Part shown: positions 17,296 through 26,326 of the stretch, piece by piece
Numbering within the stretch: the stretch's first letter is position 1
Layout: each line of letters starts with the position of its first letter
Assembly (NCBI GenBank): GCA_903923395.1
Contig: CAIXXM010000030.1
Location: forward strand, 62,001-126,000
Direction: 5' to 3'
From: an uncultured Acidobacteriia bacterium
GTDB lineage: Bacteria > Acidobacteriota > Terriglobia > Bryobacterales > Bryobacteraceae
Length of the DNA: 64,000 nucleotides
Program-made: the position numbers and the translations under genes
Notes under the pieces: model-generated
What the model was told of the DNA's origin: nothing
What the model saw: only the letters and a program-made list of their open reading frames with translations
The model's database searches: none

Positions 17296-18333
17296 ATGAA
17301 ACGTCCGCGCTTCATCACCGGCCTGATTCTGCTGCTGGTGCCTGACCTGTTGTTGCAGGCGCAGCAACCCTCCGCGCGTCCACTGTATTTCCTCACGAAG
17401 GATGAGCAGTGGTGCCTCTATGACAACGAACGCAAATGGGCGGACGAGCAGGAAGCGGGGGCGCTGGTAGGCAAAATTGAGTACAACGGGAATCGAATAG
17501 CCCGTGTTTACGTGACAACGCCCGACGATCCCGGTGCCGGGGATTGGGCCGCCTTCGATCTCTATACTCTGGATGCCAAGGGGAACTTCCGTTCGCTCAA
17601 CCGTACGATCAATGTACTTCCGGGCAATCTCAGCCGGCTCGAAAACTGGAAAATCACCAATGGCAAGGCGCTGCGGGGTAAGGTGGTCAACCTCGACCTG
17701 GACACGCACAAACCGAAGCAGGAGCCGGAAGATTGGGTTCCGGAACTGGAGGTTTTGCAGAGTCCGAAAGAACTTCCCATTTGGCCGCTGGCACAAAATG
17801 CTGCCCGCTCTTTGGCGGGTACCGGAAAGGCCTGTGTCAGTGTTCCAACACCTCTGCCTGCGCCCCCGCCGCCCCCAACGCCAGTAAAGTCCTGGTCGAC
17901 TTACGTAGACGAAAGGTTTGGTTGGTCAGTGGAGTATCCGTCGACATGGAAGGTTCACAACAGTTGCCCTGCAGGGTGTCAGGCACCTGGTGACGCCGTG
18001 TCGTTTTCGAACCCCGTGAGTGGAAACTGGGTGATCGTATCCAGCATGACGGACCCTCTGCGGGGAAGGAATATCACCGAACGGCTCTCGGCTCTCCGCC
18101 ACACGAATCAGAATCCTATCGTCAAAGAGGCCCCAGTCAAAATCGGACAATTGCAAGCCCTGACAGTGAGGTATGCGAATCAAGAATTACAAATGGAGTC
18201 TACATACCTGGTGACGGAGAGCGCGTACTTCAAGGTCTCGGTGAGTTCGTCCAACTGGCCCATCGAGCAGTTACCGGATTATCCAGCGTATCGCCACCTG
18301 CTCGAAAGCTTCAAAATTGCCGGGGCGCACTAA
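17296..18333 (+). CDS. Secreted protein of unknown function with PsbP-like C-terminal domain
   Basis: This product of about 345 residues was not recognised as a named family. The likely start is the ATG at 17296, preceded by GGGG, because it opens a signal peptide (RPRFITGLILLLVPDLLLQAQ). Upstream in-frame starts would add a poor leader. Residues about 25-175 are a beta-rich domain with repeated W/Y residues. A proline-rich linker (PTPLPAPPPPPTP) follows. The last 130 residues (YVDERFGWSVEYPSTWKV... to AYFKVSVSS...YRHLLESFKI) have the signature of PsbP-like or lipoprotein-type domains widespread in extracytoplasmic proteins. It is divergent from the NfrB-like gene and stands alone. A periplasmic location is likely; the function is unknown. 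Confidence 0.7.
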   Translation: MKRPRFITGLILLLVPDLLLQAQQPSARPLYFLTKDEQWCLYDNERKWADEQEAGALVGKIEYNGNRIARVYVTTPDDPGAGDWAAFDLYTLDAKGNFRSLNRTINVLPGNLSRLENWKITNGKALRGKVVNLDLDTHKPKQEPEDWVPELEVLQSPKELPIWPLAQNAARSLAGTGKACVSVPTPLPAPPPPPTPVKSWSTYVDERFGWSVEYPSTWKVHNSCPAGCQAPGDAVSFSNPVSGNWVIVSSMTDPLRGRNITERLSALRHTNQNPIVKEAPVKIGQLQALTVRYANQELQMESTYLVTESAYFKVSVSSSNWPIEQLPDYPAYRHLLESFKIAGAH

Positions 18334-18442
18334 CGAATTGTGATGAGAGCAGAGAGCCGCTGAACCGGAACAGTCGGAGGACTGACGATCCGAGAGTTGA
18401 TTTGGGTCTTTAGAAGGTAGTCCACAGAAGTGGCTATACAAA

Positions 18443-18688
18443 TCAACAAACCGGCAGTAACATTGTCTCCCGGCCCGCGCAGGCAATCGCCTCCACCGCA
18501 CGCATCGCCGCTGCCGGGTTGAGGAATGTTCCGATCACCCGGAATGTAGCGCTCTCCTGACTCAAGCGTGTGCCATCGTAGGCCACCCACTGTCCGCCGG
18601 TCATCACGACGTGTCCCAAGTGCCGCTCTTCATCGCTCAGCGCACAAATGGTGGGTGAAGTGCGCCAGTGGTTCTTGTTTGCTTGCAT
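18443..18688 (-). CDS. Small conserved-looking hypothetical protein
   Basis: This is an 81-residue open frame with sensible composition and no overlap with another supported gene. The centre reads GGQWVAYDGTRLSQES followed by FRVIGTFLNPAAAMRAVE, which looks like a folded alpha/beta unit rather than a random translation. No signal peptide, membrane segment or known motif is present. No convincing ribosome site precedes the ATG. It shares its strand with the membrane-protein gene about 70 bases upstream of its start. The function is unknown. Confidence 0.5.
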   Translation of the reverse strand: MQANKNHWRTSPTICALSDEERHLGHVVMTGGQWVAYDGTRLSQESATFRVIGTFLNPAAAMRAVEAIACAGRETMLLPVC

Positions 18689-18760
18689 CGGTATGAGAGT
18701 GCGCCGGCCCCGGAGAATTTCTCAGAAACCTTTTCGCGGTCCGCTGCGCACCGCATCCCC

Positions 18761-19099
18761 TTACCCCCGCGTCAATTGCGTCTGCCCGTCATCGCCCTCA
18801 TCCGGGGGCGGCTCATTGAGGTGGTAATAATATGTCACCGCCCCCGCTGCCAGCATCACCGTCAGCAGCATGGACACCAGCAGAATACCCCGCCGTGTCC
18901 ATTTCCCGTGGCTCCGCACCCACTCCGCCGTCAACGCCGTGAACAATCCGGCCGCAGCCAAACCCAGCCCCAGCTTCCATGGCCAGAACATCAAATCGAG
19001 GTGATATTGCCCGCCTGCCTGCGACCACAGAGAGAACACCGCGGGCAGCGCCACCAGGAATTCGACCGCCAGAAGAATTCGTATCAGTTTTTGAATCAT
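18761..19099 (-). CDS. Small integral membrane protein, unknown function
   Basis: This is a 112-residue protein with three hydrophobic stretches (LIRILLAVEFLVALPAVFSLW, KLGLGLAAAGLFTALTA, GILLVSMLLTVMLAAGAVTYYY) and a short acidic soluble tail (NEPPPDEGDDGQ). No catalytic motif is seen. It is transcribed divergently from the MacB-like permease pair, about 55 bases apart, which may reflect a shared promoter region. It is clearly coding by hydrophobic pattern, but its role is not known. Confidence 0.62.
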   Translation of the reverse strand: MIQKLIRILLAVEFLVALPAVFSLWSQAGGQYHLDLMFWPWKLGLGLAAAGLFTALTAEWVRSHGKWTRRGILLVSMLLTVMLAAGAVTYYYHLNEPPPDEGDDGQTQLTRG

Positions 19100-19154
19100 G
19101 AGCGCAGGATTGGTCCGAACTTGCAGCCTTCATCTTACGTTACTCTGGAAAGAC

Positions 19155-20408
19155 ATGCCCTCCACCCGGTATGAGCTCCTCAGCGCGCTTTCCCTCGCCT
19201 GGGACTCCATCATTGCCCACAAGCTCCGCAGCTTCCTGACCCTGCTCGGCGTCATCGTCGGCGTCGCCAGTGTCATTCTCGTCGGTTCCGCGATTGACGG
19301 CCTGGGAATCTATGCCGAACAGAGCACGGCGAAGGCCTTCGGCAGCGAGTCGTTTCTGATCGCGCAGATCGCCGCCAGCGGACGCATGACCCGGAAAGAG
19401 ACCTTTGCCAAGCTCAAATACAACAAGCGCATGACCGCCGATGAGAACAAGTACCTCAACGACATCAATGCCGAAAAGGTCATCTACAGTCCGTACCGCA
19501 ACCAAATCGGGGATACCAAGCGGAACAGTGTGATCTGCGAAGAGACCTCCATTATTGGCGTCTCGGCGAACATGGTGGATATCCGCGATATCACCGTGGT
19601 GGACGGCCGCTTTTTTACCGAACAGGAAGACAAGAACGGCGAGTTCGTTGCAGTCATCGGCGATGACGTCAAGACCATCCTGTTTCCGACAGTGAGTTCG
19701 CCCATCGGCAAGACCTTCAAGATCCAGAATCTCGACTTCACAGTCGTTGGCGTGCAGGAACGATTGGGCTCCGCCTTCGGGCGCAGTCAGGATAAATCGG
19801 CCTACATTCCGGCCACGGCTTTCAACCGGCTTTACGGTCCGGGGAACGGATTCGGGCTCTTCGGCCGCCCAAAGAAGGAAAGCGGCCTCACGATGGATGC
19901 GGCTCTCGATGCCACACGTTCCGCGCTGCGCACCAAGTTTCACCAAAAGCCTGGCGAGCCGGACCGGTTTGACTTCCTGACACCCGACGCAATCCGTGGT
20001 TTTATTGACCAGTTGCTTTCCATTATTACCGTGATTGTGGTCCCGGTAACTCTGATTTCGCTCGTGGTCGGGGGAATCGTCATCATGAACATCATGCTGG
20101 TAAGTGTGACCGAGCGGACCCGTGAAATCGGCATACGCAAAGCTCTCGGCGCCACGCAGTACAACATCCTCTCTCAGATCCTGATTGAGTCGCTGCTGAT
20201 GGCGGCCGCAGGAGGTGCGATTGGTGTGGGTATCGGTGCCGGGTTGACAGCCATCCTTGCCGTCGTGCTGAACGTAACATTGCGCGTGCCACCTGCTTAT
20301 GTCTTGCTTTCCGTATTTGTTTCGGGAGCTGTGGGCGTGGTCAGCGGCTGGTACCCAGCCTCGCGCGCGGCACGCCTGGACCCCATTACAGCGTTGAGAT
20401 CGGAATAA
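19155..20408 (+). CDS. MacB/FtsX-type ABC transporter permease (first of a tandem pair)
   Basis: This is a 417-residue permease of the MacB_PCD + FtsX layout: a first transmembrane helix (HKLRSFLTLLGVIVGVASVILV), a large periplasmic domain (about 60-280), then three helices with the cytoplasmic motif RTREIGIRKALGA near residue 337. MacB-type transporters do not move substrate through the membrane; they couple ATP hydrolysis to periplasmic events such as efflux or lipoprotein release. The ATG at 19155 has GGAAAG just upstream and matches the family N-terminus (RYELLSALSLAWDSIIAHKLRS). It is followed after 9 bases by a paralogous permease. No ATP-binding subunit lies beside the pair. Confidence 0.9.
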   Translation: MPSTRYELLSALSLAWDSIIAHKLRSFLTLLGVIVGVASVILVGSAIDGLGIYAEQSTAKAFGSESFLIAQIAASGRMTRKETFAKLKYNKRMTADENKYLNDINAEKVIYSPYRNQIGDTKRNSVICEETSIIGVSANMVDIRDITVVDGRFFTEQEDKNGEFVAVIGDDVKTILFPTVSSPIGKTFKIQNLDFTVVGVQERLGSAFGRSQDKSAYIPATAFNRLYGPGNGFGLFGRPKKESGLTMDAALDATRSALRTKFHQKPGEPDRFDFLTPDAIRGFIDQLLSIITVIVVPVTLISLVVGGIVIMNIMLVSVTERTREIGIRKALGATQYNILSQILIESLLMAAAGGAIGVGIGAGLTAILAVVLNVTLRVPPAYVLLSVFVSGAVGVVSGWYPASRAARLDPITALRSE

Positions 20409-20417
20409 AGGAAGATC

Positions 20418-21665
20418 ATGCTTTCTCCCAGGGAAAACGTACTTATGGCACTGGAGGGCGTCTGGACCCACAAGTTCCGGTCTGGACTCACCATCCTCGG
20501 TATCGTCATCGGCATCACGACGGTCGTCGTGGTTGCTTCACTTTTGACGGGCGTACGTGCGGGAATTGTGACATTCTTTGATGAATTGGGCCCGGACAAC
20601 GTCTTCATTTTCAAAACGAGTGGCGACCCCGGCCAGCAGGGTTCAGAAAAGGAGCGGAAGCGCCGTGCGCTCAAGCCCGAGTATGTCGACGGCATCAAAC
20701 GTGCCGCGGGGACCATCGCAGAGGTTGGCCTGGTGCTCTATATTCCCGGTGCCATCAATGGCCAGGTGATTACCGCCAAGGTGCCGGGTTTCGAGTCCGA
20801 CACGCTCAGCATCGTGGGCCAGACACCGAATTACATGGAGCTTGCCCCGCGTGATTTTGACCAGGGCCGCTTCTTCACGGAAGAAGAAAACAACCGCACA
20901 GCCCACGTTGCCGTGCTCGGTTTCGACATCGCACAGACGCTCTATCCGGATGGCAACGCCGTGGGGCGCACTTTCATGCTGGACGGCGCGGAATACACTG
21001 TTGTGGGTGTGAACGCCAAGGCCAAAGGCGGCTTCTTCGGGCAGAACGGTCTCGATACGCAGGTGACGATTCCCATGAAAACAGCCCACAGCCGGTATCC
21101 ACAAGTGGACCGTTACATGATCACCTGTAAAGCCAAACAGGGCATGCGCAAGGATGCTCCGGACGAAGTGGATGCCATCATGCACCGGTTGCGCCACCTC
21201 AAGCCGAAGGATGAAGCCGATTACTCGCTTTCCACACCCGATCAGATTGTGCAACAGTTTGACAACATCACGGGACTGGTCGTGCTGATCTCCATCGCGA
21301 TCTCGGCGCTGGGCCTGCTGGTGGGCGGCATTGGTGTGATGAACATCATGCTGGTGAGCGTCACTGAGCGGACCCGCGAGATTGGAGTTCGGAAGGCTCT
21401 CGGAGCAAGGCGGTTTGACATCATTGGCCAGTTCCTGGCGGAAGCAAGCACCCTGACCGGAGTTGGTGGCTTGCTGGGCATTGTGATCGCGATACTGATC
21501 ACCCTGCTGGTCGGCGCTCTTGTGCCTTCCATCAAGACCACGGTTCCCACGTGGGCCGTCGTGACCGCTTTCGGCGTATCCGTCGCGGTAGGGATCTTCT
21601 TTGGCGTCTGGCCAGCGGTCAAAGCCGCCCGGTTGGACCCTGTGGAAGCCCTGCGGTACGAATAA
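20418..21665 (+). CDS. MacB/FtsX-type ABC transporter permease (second of a tandem pair)
   Basis: This is a 415-residue paralogue of the preceding permease with the same layout: helix GLTILGIVIGITTVVVVASLL, periplasmic MacB_PCD domain, and a three-helix FtsX domain containing NIMLVSVTERTREIGVRKALGA. AAGGAAG precedes its ATG by 4 bases, and the spacing to the first gene is 9 bases, so the two are one operon and probably form a heterodimer. They must borrow an ATPase encoded elsewhere, or the one in the exporter operon a few kilobases away (inference; that operon has its own permease). A short dyad, GGGCA-N6-TGCCC at 21668-21683, follows the stop and may help terminate the transcript. Confidence 0.9.
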   Translation: MLSPRENVLMALEGVWTHKFRSGLTILGIVIGITTVVVVASLLTGVRAGIVTFFDELGPDNVFIFKTSGDPGQQGSEKERKRRALKPEYVDGIKRAAGTIAEVGLVLYIPGAINGQVITAKVPGFESDTLSIVGQTPNYMELAPRDFDQGRFFTEEENNRTAHVAVLGFDIAQTLYPDGNAVGRTFMLDGAEYTVVGVNAKAKGGFFGQNGLDTQVTIPMKTAHSRYPQVDRYMITCKAKQGMRKDAPDEVDAIMHRLRHLKPKDEADYSLSTPDQIVQQFDNITGLVVLISIAISALGLLVGGIGVMNIMLVSVTERTREIGVRKALGARRFDIIGQFLAEASTLTGVGGLLGIVIAILITLLVGALVPSIKTTVPTWAVVTAFGVSVAVGIFFGVWPAVKAARLDPVEALRYE

Positions 21666-21689
21666 GCGGGCAGGGAAGTGCCCTACCCC

Positions 21690-22127
21690 TCAAAGTCCCA
21701 CTTGCCGCCGAACGCGCTGCTTTGGGGCCCCAGACGTTTCCCTTGTCATCGGCGCGCGTGACGGAAGATTGGAAGCGCCATCATCGGCTCGAATGGACCG
21801 GGCGGATAATCGGAAGCCTGTGTGACCGGGATGCCGGCATCCAGAAAGCTGCGCACTGCGAACATCCGGTTTAGACGCTCCGGGCCATACTCCTTCATTT
21901 TCCCGCCGTGGTGGTAGGCATAAGAGGCGTTCATAGACGCGAACGATCATCTTGTCCTGGCGCGCGATTTCGCGGATCACCTGCTGAATGGCGTTTGCTT
22001 CTGGATTTGCCGGGTCCATCGTGTGGATGGTGGCGTTGTACAGAATCGTGTCAGCCTTTTGGGTAGTCGCGGAGGCTGCAACAGAGGCTGCACTCAGGGC
22101 AAGGAAGCGGCGCCGGATCGGTTGCAT
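21690..22127 (-). pseudogene. Decayed amidohydrolase (YtcJ-like), internally deleted and frameshifted
   Basis: Only pieces of a protein normally near 550 residues remain. A normal N-terminus with signal-like sequence (RRRFLALSAASVAASA) leads into TILYNATIHTMDPANPEANAI, the standard opening of secreted amidohydrolases. It then jumps, after a short uncertain stretch, to C-terminal sequence in a second frame (YHHGGKMKEYGPERLNRMF, DAGIPVTQASDYPPGPFEP) and in a third frame (VTRADDKGNVWGPK). The metal-binding core is absent. At least one large deletion and two frameshifts are therefore visible in about 440 bases. A long open frame crossing this region is not a real protein. Confidence 0.8.
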
Positions 22128-22171
22128 TGCGTCAGTATAGACACAGCCCGGCGCCGTTGGTAACAGCGAGC

Positions 22172-23092
22172 TTAGACTTTGGTCAACCAGCCATGCATGT
22201 CCGGCTTGCTGCCGTTCACAATGGCGAAGAATTCCGTCTGCAGCTTTTCGGTGATGGGGCCGCGCTTGCCGGTGCCAATCGTAATGCGGTCGATAGAGCG
22301 GATCGGCGTCACTTCCGCCGCGGTGCCGGTGAAGAAGACTTCGTCGGCGATGTAGAGCAGTTCCCGGGGGATGTTGGCTTCCACGATGGGAATCGACATC
22401 TCGCGGGCGAGGGTGAGAATCGTATCGCGTGTGATGCCGGGCAGCACGGATGCGCCAAGCGGCGGCGTAACGATCTTGCCATCGCGCACCACGAAAAGGT
22501 TCTCGCCGGAGCCCTCGCTGACCTGACCGCTGGAATCGAGCGCGATGCCTTCGGAGTAACCGTTGGCCACGGCTTCCATCTTGATGAGTTGCGAGTTCAT
22601 GTAGTTCGCACCAGCCTTGGCCAGCGCCGGAAGCGTGTTGGGTGCCATGCGGGTCCAGCTGGCGATGCAAACGTCCACACCCTGTGCCAGAGCTTCTTCA
22701 CCGAGATACTTGCCCCATTCCCAGCAGGCGAGATAAATATCGACCGGGTTCTTGGTGCCGAGCACGCCGATTTCACCGTAGCCACGAAGGGCAATCGGGC
22801 GAATGTAGCAGCTCTTGAGTGCGTTGACGCGGACCAGCTCAAGCATGGCCTCCTCAAGCTGAGGACGGGTGAAGGAAAACGTGTCCATGCGGTAGATCTT
22901 TGCGGAATCCACCAGACGGCGAACATGCTCCTGCAGACGGAAAATCGCGGGACCATTTGCGGTCTCATAGCAGCGGATGCCTTCGAACACCGAGCTGCCA
23001 TAGCTCACAACGTGGGAGAGGACGTGGATCTTGGCGTCGTCCCAGGCGATGAATTCGCCATTACGCCAGATCTTCCCGGTAGCTTTCAACAT
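22172..23092 (-). CDS. ilvE: Branched-chain amino acid aminotransferase
   Basis: This is a 306-residue class IV PLP aminotransferase that interconverts branched-chain amino acids and their 2-oxo acids in the last step of valine, leucine and isoleucine synthesis. The PLP lysine is K159 in [12 protein letters not shown]. The N-terminal [16 protein letters not shown] and the [13 protein letters not shown] block are typical. The length is normal. The start ATG at 23092 has a GGATGA shortly upstream. It is a single gene on the minus strand, separated from the TolC-like gene, with no other branched-chain pathway gene nearby. Confidence 0.95.
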   Translation of the reverse strand: MLKATGKIWRNGEFIAWDDAKIHVLSHVVSYGSSVFEGIRCYETANGPAIFRLQEHVRRLVDSAKIYRMDTFSFTRPQLEEAMLELVRVNALKSCYIRPIALRGYGEIGVLGTKNPVDIYLACWEWGKYLGEEALAQGVDVCIASWTRMAPNTLPALAKAGANYMNSQLIKMEAVANGYSEGIALDSSGQVSEGSGENLFVVRDGKIVTPPLGASVLPGITRDTILTLAREMSIPIVEANIPRELLYIADEVFFTGTAAEVTPIRSIDRITIGTGKRGPITEKLQTEFFAIVNGSKPDMHGWLTKV

Positions 23093-23181
23093 TCATCCAG
23101 TATAAACAGGGGTGCGATGGGATTCGGGGTTGGAATGGCTGAACAAGCTGTTCGGTACTGATAACATATATTATGTCTAAT

Positions 23182-24561
23182 TTAGTTCCACCCGCCACCC
23201 AGGGCCTTAAATAGAGCCACCGAATCCGTCACCACGGCCACGCGGCTCTCCTCCAGCAGCGCTTCTGTCTCCAGCAATGACCGCTGGGCATCCAGTACGG
23301 AAAGAAAATCCGCCAGGCCACGCGAGTACAGTTCTTGCGACAGTTCCACGGCCTTCCGGCTCGCGTCCGCGGATTCCGACAACCTGCGCAAACGCTCCTG
23401 TTCGCGGTCATACGCCGTCAGCGCTATCTGCACATCCTGCATGGACGCCAGCACCACAGCCTCATACTGCAACTTTGCACTCTGCAGCTTCTCATCCTGA
23501 AGCGCAATGTTGGCCTTGATCCTACCGCCGGAAAAGACCGGCAAAGAAACGCTGGGGCCAAAACTGAAGAAGTTTCCGCCACCCAGCGTCAACCCGTCCA
23601 CGCTGGCGGCTTGCCGGCCCATCGTGCCGGTCAACCGGATCTTGGGGTACAGATCGGCCCGGGATACCCCATACCTAGCCACCTGCGCCACAATTGCCTC
23701 TTGCGCCTCGCGAACATCGGGACGGCGCACCAGCAATTCCGATGGCAACCCCGTGGAGATGACAGCTGGCGGTACGGGTAGCTTCACAACGTTCTTCAAT
23801 TCGGAATCCAACTGGCCGGGTGTTTGTCCAAGCAACACGGCGAGCTTGTACACACCCTCTGCACGTCCCGCCTCCAGCACGGGCACACTGGCCTGCGAAG
23901 CCGCCACAAGAGCGGCTTGCCGTTCCACATCGAGCCCCGTTGCCAAACCCGCTTCCGCACGGACGCGAATCAGATCGAGGGAGTCCTGCTGCAAGGCAAC
24001 ATTCCTACGGAGGATTGCCAGCCGGTTGTCAAACCCTCTCACTTCCATGTAGTTACGACAGATTTCTGAAAGTACTACTAGAAGAACGTTCCGCCGGGCC
24101 TCTTCGGTACCGTTCGCATCCGCCACAGCCGCCTTTGTGGCATTCTTTTTGGCTCCGAAGAAATCGAGTTCCCAACTGGCGTCAAAGCCGTTCTGGAAGA
24201 CGCCCGTTTCGTAAGCCGAGATCAGACTGGAGCCGCTTTGCGCGTGGATGACACCTTGATTGACGCCGCCACGGACGCGCGAGACATTCCCTGTACTGTT
24301 GACGGCCGGCAACTGGTCTGCGCGGGTCACACGTGAGGAAGTCCGGGCCTGGATCACCCTGGAGGCGGCAATCTGCAGGTCCTTGTTCCCCGCTATCCCC
24401 TTGGCGACGAGAGCATCCAACTGCGGATCCCCATAACGTTTCCACCATTCCCGGAGTTCCCCGGCGCTGGAATCTGTGCCCTCAGCGCTCCGAAACTTCG
24501 TGGGGAGATCCGCCGCAGAAAGTGATAGGGCGGCGAGTGCAATGAGCAGGGTCCGCATCAC
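23182..24561 (-). CDS. TolC-family outer-membrane efflux protein (NodT type)
   Basis: This is a 459-residue outer-membrane channel that forms the exit duct of a tripartite exporter. A signal peptide (residues 1-17, LLIALAALSLSA) is followed by the ELREWWKRYGDPQLDALV opening common to NodT-type proteins, two long helical repeats and beta segments (ADLYPKIRLTGTMGRQA, FSFGPSVSLPVFSGGR). No lipobox cysteine is evident. The 5' end overlaps the stop of the membrane-fusion gene by 4 bases, so it is the last gene of the exporter operon (tetR, permease, ATPase, fusion protein, TolC). Confidence 0.92.
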   Translation of the reverse strand: MMRTLLIALAALSLSAADLPTKFRSAEGTDSSAGELREWWKRYGDPQLDALVAKGIAGNKDLQIAASRVIQARTSSRVTRADQLPAVNSTGNVSRVRGGVNQGVIHAQSGSSLISAYETGVFQNGFDASWELDFFGAKKNATKAAVADANGTEEARRNVLLVVLSEICRNYMEVRGFDNRLAILRRNVALQQDSLDLIRVRAEAGLATGLDVERQAALVAASQASVPVLEAGRAEGVYKLAVLLGQTPGQLDSELKNVVKLPVPPAVISTGLPSELLVRRPDVREAQEAIVAQVARYGVSRADLYPKIRLTGTMGRQAASVDGLTLGGGNFFSFGPSVSLPVFSGGRIKANIALQDEKLQSAKLQYEAVVLASMQDVQIALTAYDREQERLRRLSESADASRKAVELSQELYSRGLADFLSVLDAQRSLLETEALLEESRVAVVTDSVALFKALGGGWN

Positions 24562-25619
24562 TTCCCTCCCCCAGTCTGCGTGGAAGCCTCAATCGACACG
24601 TCCATCTGCTGACCCACATGCAACGGCACACCCTTGTCGAACGCGTAAATCGCCTGCAACACCCGTGTATCCACGCGCTCTGTACTATCGCCGGTGAGAT
24701 TCTTCTTGGGCACCACATAGGGCTCAAAGCGAACGAAATGCAGTGGATACTTCACGCTTCCATTACCGCGGATGGAGGCCTGCGCCGCCGCGCCTGCACG
24801 AACCCGCCAGGCATCTTCTTCGTCAATATCCGCCCGCACGTGCAAGGTATCTACTGCACCGATCACCATTAATGGCACCTGTAACTGGCCCGCCTGTGCA
24901 TATTCGCCAACGTGGACTTTGCACTGTAAGATCTGACCATCAATCGGCGATGTTACTGTCAATCTCTCCACATCGGTCTGGATGCGCTTCACCTGTTGTT
25001 CGGCCTGTGCCAGTTCCGCTTCGGCCACACGCAAGTCCGGGGCCCAGGTGCCTGCTTTCAGCAGTTTGAGATTGGCCCGGGCTTCCTCCAAGCGTGCCTG
25101 CTGGGCTTTGACCGCAAGCCGGCGGCGCTGCAAATCCTCCTCACGGATGGCACGCTTATCTTTCACGCCCTCAATCAATCGAAGCTGCACCTCTGTATCC
25201 GCGAGGACCTGCTCCGCCTCATGCACTTTCGCTTCAGCGGGCGGAAGGTCTTCAGGACGCGGGGAATTGCGCAGCTTCTCCAACCGGGCCCGGGAGACCG
25301 CAACCGCAGCCTGGCGCAGCGTCAATTCGGCACGCAAGTCGCGATCATCCAAAACCAGCAGGACCTGCCCTTTGTGAACGTTGTCACCAGCCGCCACAGC
25401 AACTTTGGTAACCAAGCCCGGCACAGGCAGGCTCACCTGTATGTTTTCCGTACGTGCTTCGACCAGACCCACTGCCCCGACTTGATTGGCATAGAGTGCA
25501 ACGGGCGGAGAAACAGGTGGTTCTGCCTTTGCCTGCACTGGACGCATTCTGACCATGCTCACGATTGCAAACGTAAGCAGGAACCCGGCAATCACCGGCA
25601 CTCCGTATTTCGTAAACAT
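24558..25619 (-). CDS. HlyD/DevB-type periplasmic membrane-fusion protein
   Basis: This is a 353-residue adaptor linking the inner-membrane ABC transporter to the TolC channel. An N-terminal membrane anchor (GVPVIAGFLLTFAIVSMV) leads to a lipoyl half-motif (VAAGDNVHKGQVLLVLDDRD), a long coiled-coil region (about 95-215, rich in A, E, R, L) and the returning lipoyl half (LTVTSPIDGQILQCKVHVGEYA), followed by a beta-barrel domain. The order matches DevB of the cyanobacterial DevBCA exporter. It lies 2 bases after the ATPase gene and overlaps the TolC gene. Confidence 0.92.
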   Translation of the reverse strand: MFTKYGVPVIAGFLLTFAIVSMVRMRPVQAKAEPPVSPPVALYANQVGAVGLVEARTENIQVSLPVPGLVTKVAVAAGDNVHKGQVLLVLDDRDLRAELTLRQAAVAVSRARLEKLRNSPRPEDLPPAEAKVHEAEQVLADTEVQLRLIEGVKDKRAIREEDLQRRRLAVKAQQARLEEARANLKLLKAGTWAPDLRVAEAELAQAEQQVKRIQTDVERLTVTSPIDGQILQCKVHVGEYAQAGQLQVPLMVIGAVDTLHVRADIDEEDAWRVRAGAAAQASIRGNGSVKYPLHFVRFEPYVVPKKNLTGDSTERVDTRVLQAIYAFDKGVPLHVGQQMDVSIEASTQTGGGK

Positions 25620-25621
25620 AA

Positions 25622-26320
25622 CTATCTCCTTTTCACTTCCACGTGCGTTATCACGCCATCGTTCATATGGCTGATACGGTCGGCAAAATCAAACACCCGC
25701 GAATCATGAGTGACAACCACAATCGCCCTGTCTGGACGGACGGCTGCTTTCATCAATAGCTCCATGACGGCATGACCTGTCTTTTCATCGAGCGCCGATG
25801 TTGGCTCATCACAAACAATCAGCCGTGGATCATGCACCAAAGCGCGAGCCAGAGCCACCCTCTGTTGCTGCCCACCGGATAGCTCATTGGGACGTGCGTT
25901 GAGACGCTTCTCCAGGCCCAGTGTGCTCAACAGGGACTTAGCCCGGTCCACCGCTTCTTTTCTCTTCATCCCCGCCGCCAGGAGCGGTACCGCTGCGTTC
26001 TCCGCAGCCGTCAGCGAAGGAAGTAAGTTGTATTGCTGGAAGACGAAGCCGAGGTTCTTGCGGCGGAATTTCACGCGCTCCCCTTCCCCGCTCTGACTTA
26101 GATCCCGGCCCAGCACCTCGATCTTGCCGCCGGACGTATCCAGCAGCCCCGCAATCACACTGAGCAGCGTGGTCTTGCCGCAGCCGCTTGGCCCCACCAG
26201 CAGATTCATTTCACCGAACGGCACACCGTAGTCCACACCGCGCAGGACCGGCGTTTTATTCTCCCCCTGGCCGAATTCCTTTAACACGTTTGCGCAAAGT
26301 ACTGCCTGAGTATTTTCCAT
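25622..26320 (-). CDS. ABC transporter ATP-binding subunit (DevA/LolD type)
   Basis: This is a 232-residue cytoplasmic ATPase. The Walker A motif is GPSGCGKTTLL (about residue 43), the Q-loop lies in VFQQYNLLPSL, the signature is LSGGQQQRVALARAL, Walker B is LIVCDEPTSALD, and the switch histidine is in VVTHDSR. This belongs to the MacB/LolD/DevA group that drives mechanotransmission-type exporters. It sits 6 bases after the permease gene and 2 bases before the fusion-protein gene, so it is the engine of this exporter. It is also the only ATP-binding ABC subunit close to the MacB-like permease pair at 19-21 kb. Confidence 0.95.
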   Translation of the reverse strand: MENTQAVLCANVLKEFGQGENKTPVLRGVDYGVPFGEMNLLVGPSGCGKTTLLSVIAGLLDTSGGKIEVLGRDLSQSGEGERVKFRRKNLGFVFQQYNLLPSLTAAENAAVPLLAAGMKRKEAVDRAKSLLSTLGLEKRLNARPNELSGGQQQRVALARALVHDPRLIVCDEPTSALDEKTGHAVMELLMKAAVRPDRAIVVVTHDSRVFDFADRISHMNDGVITHVEVKRR

Positions 26321-26326
26321 GTTTCC

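Noticed and set aside
19140-20471. Minus-strand open frame of 443 codons
   Set aside because: It is antisense to the first MacB-like permease gene, which has clear membrane and coupling motifs.
21690-22670. Minus-strand open frame of 326 codons spanning ilvE and the amidohydrolase remnant
   Set aside because: The first half is out of frame with ilvE and the second half is pseudogene sequence; no single protein explains it.
22127-23161. Plus-strand open frame of 344 codons
   Set aside because: It is antisense to ilvE, whose PLP lysine and family blocks are intact.
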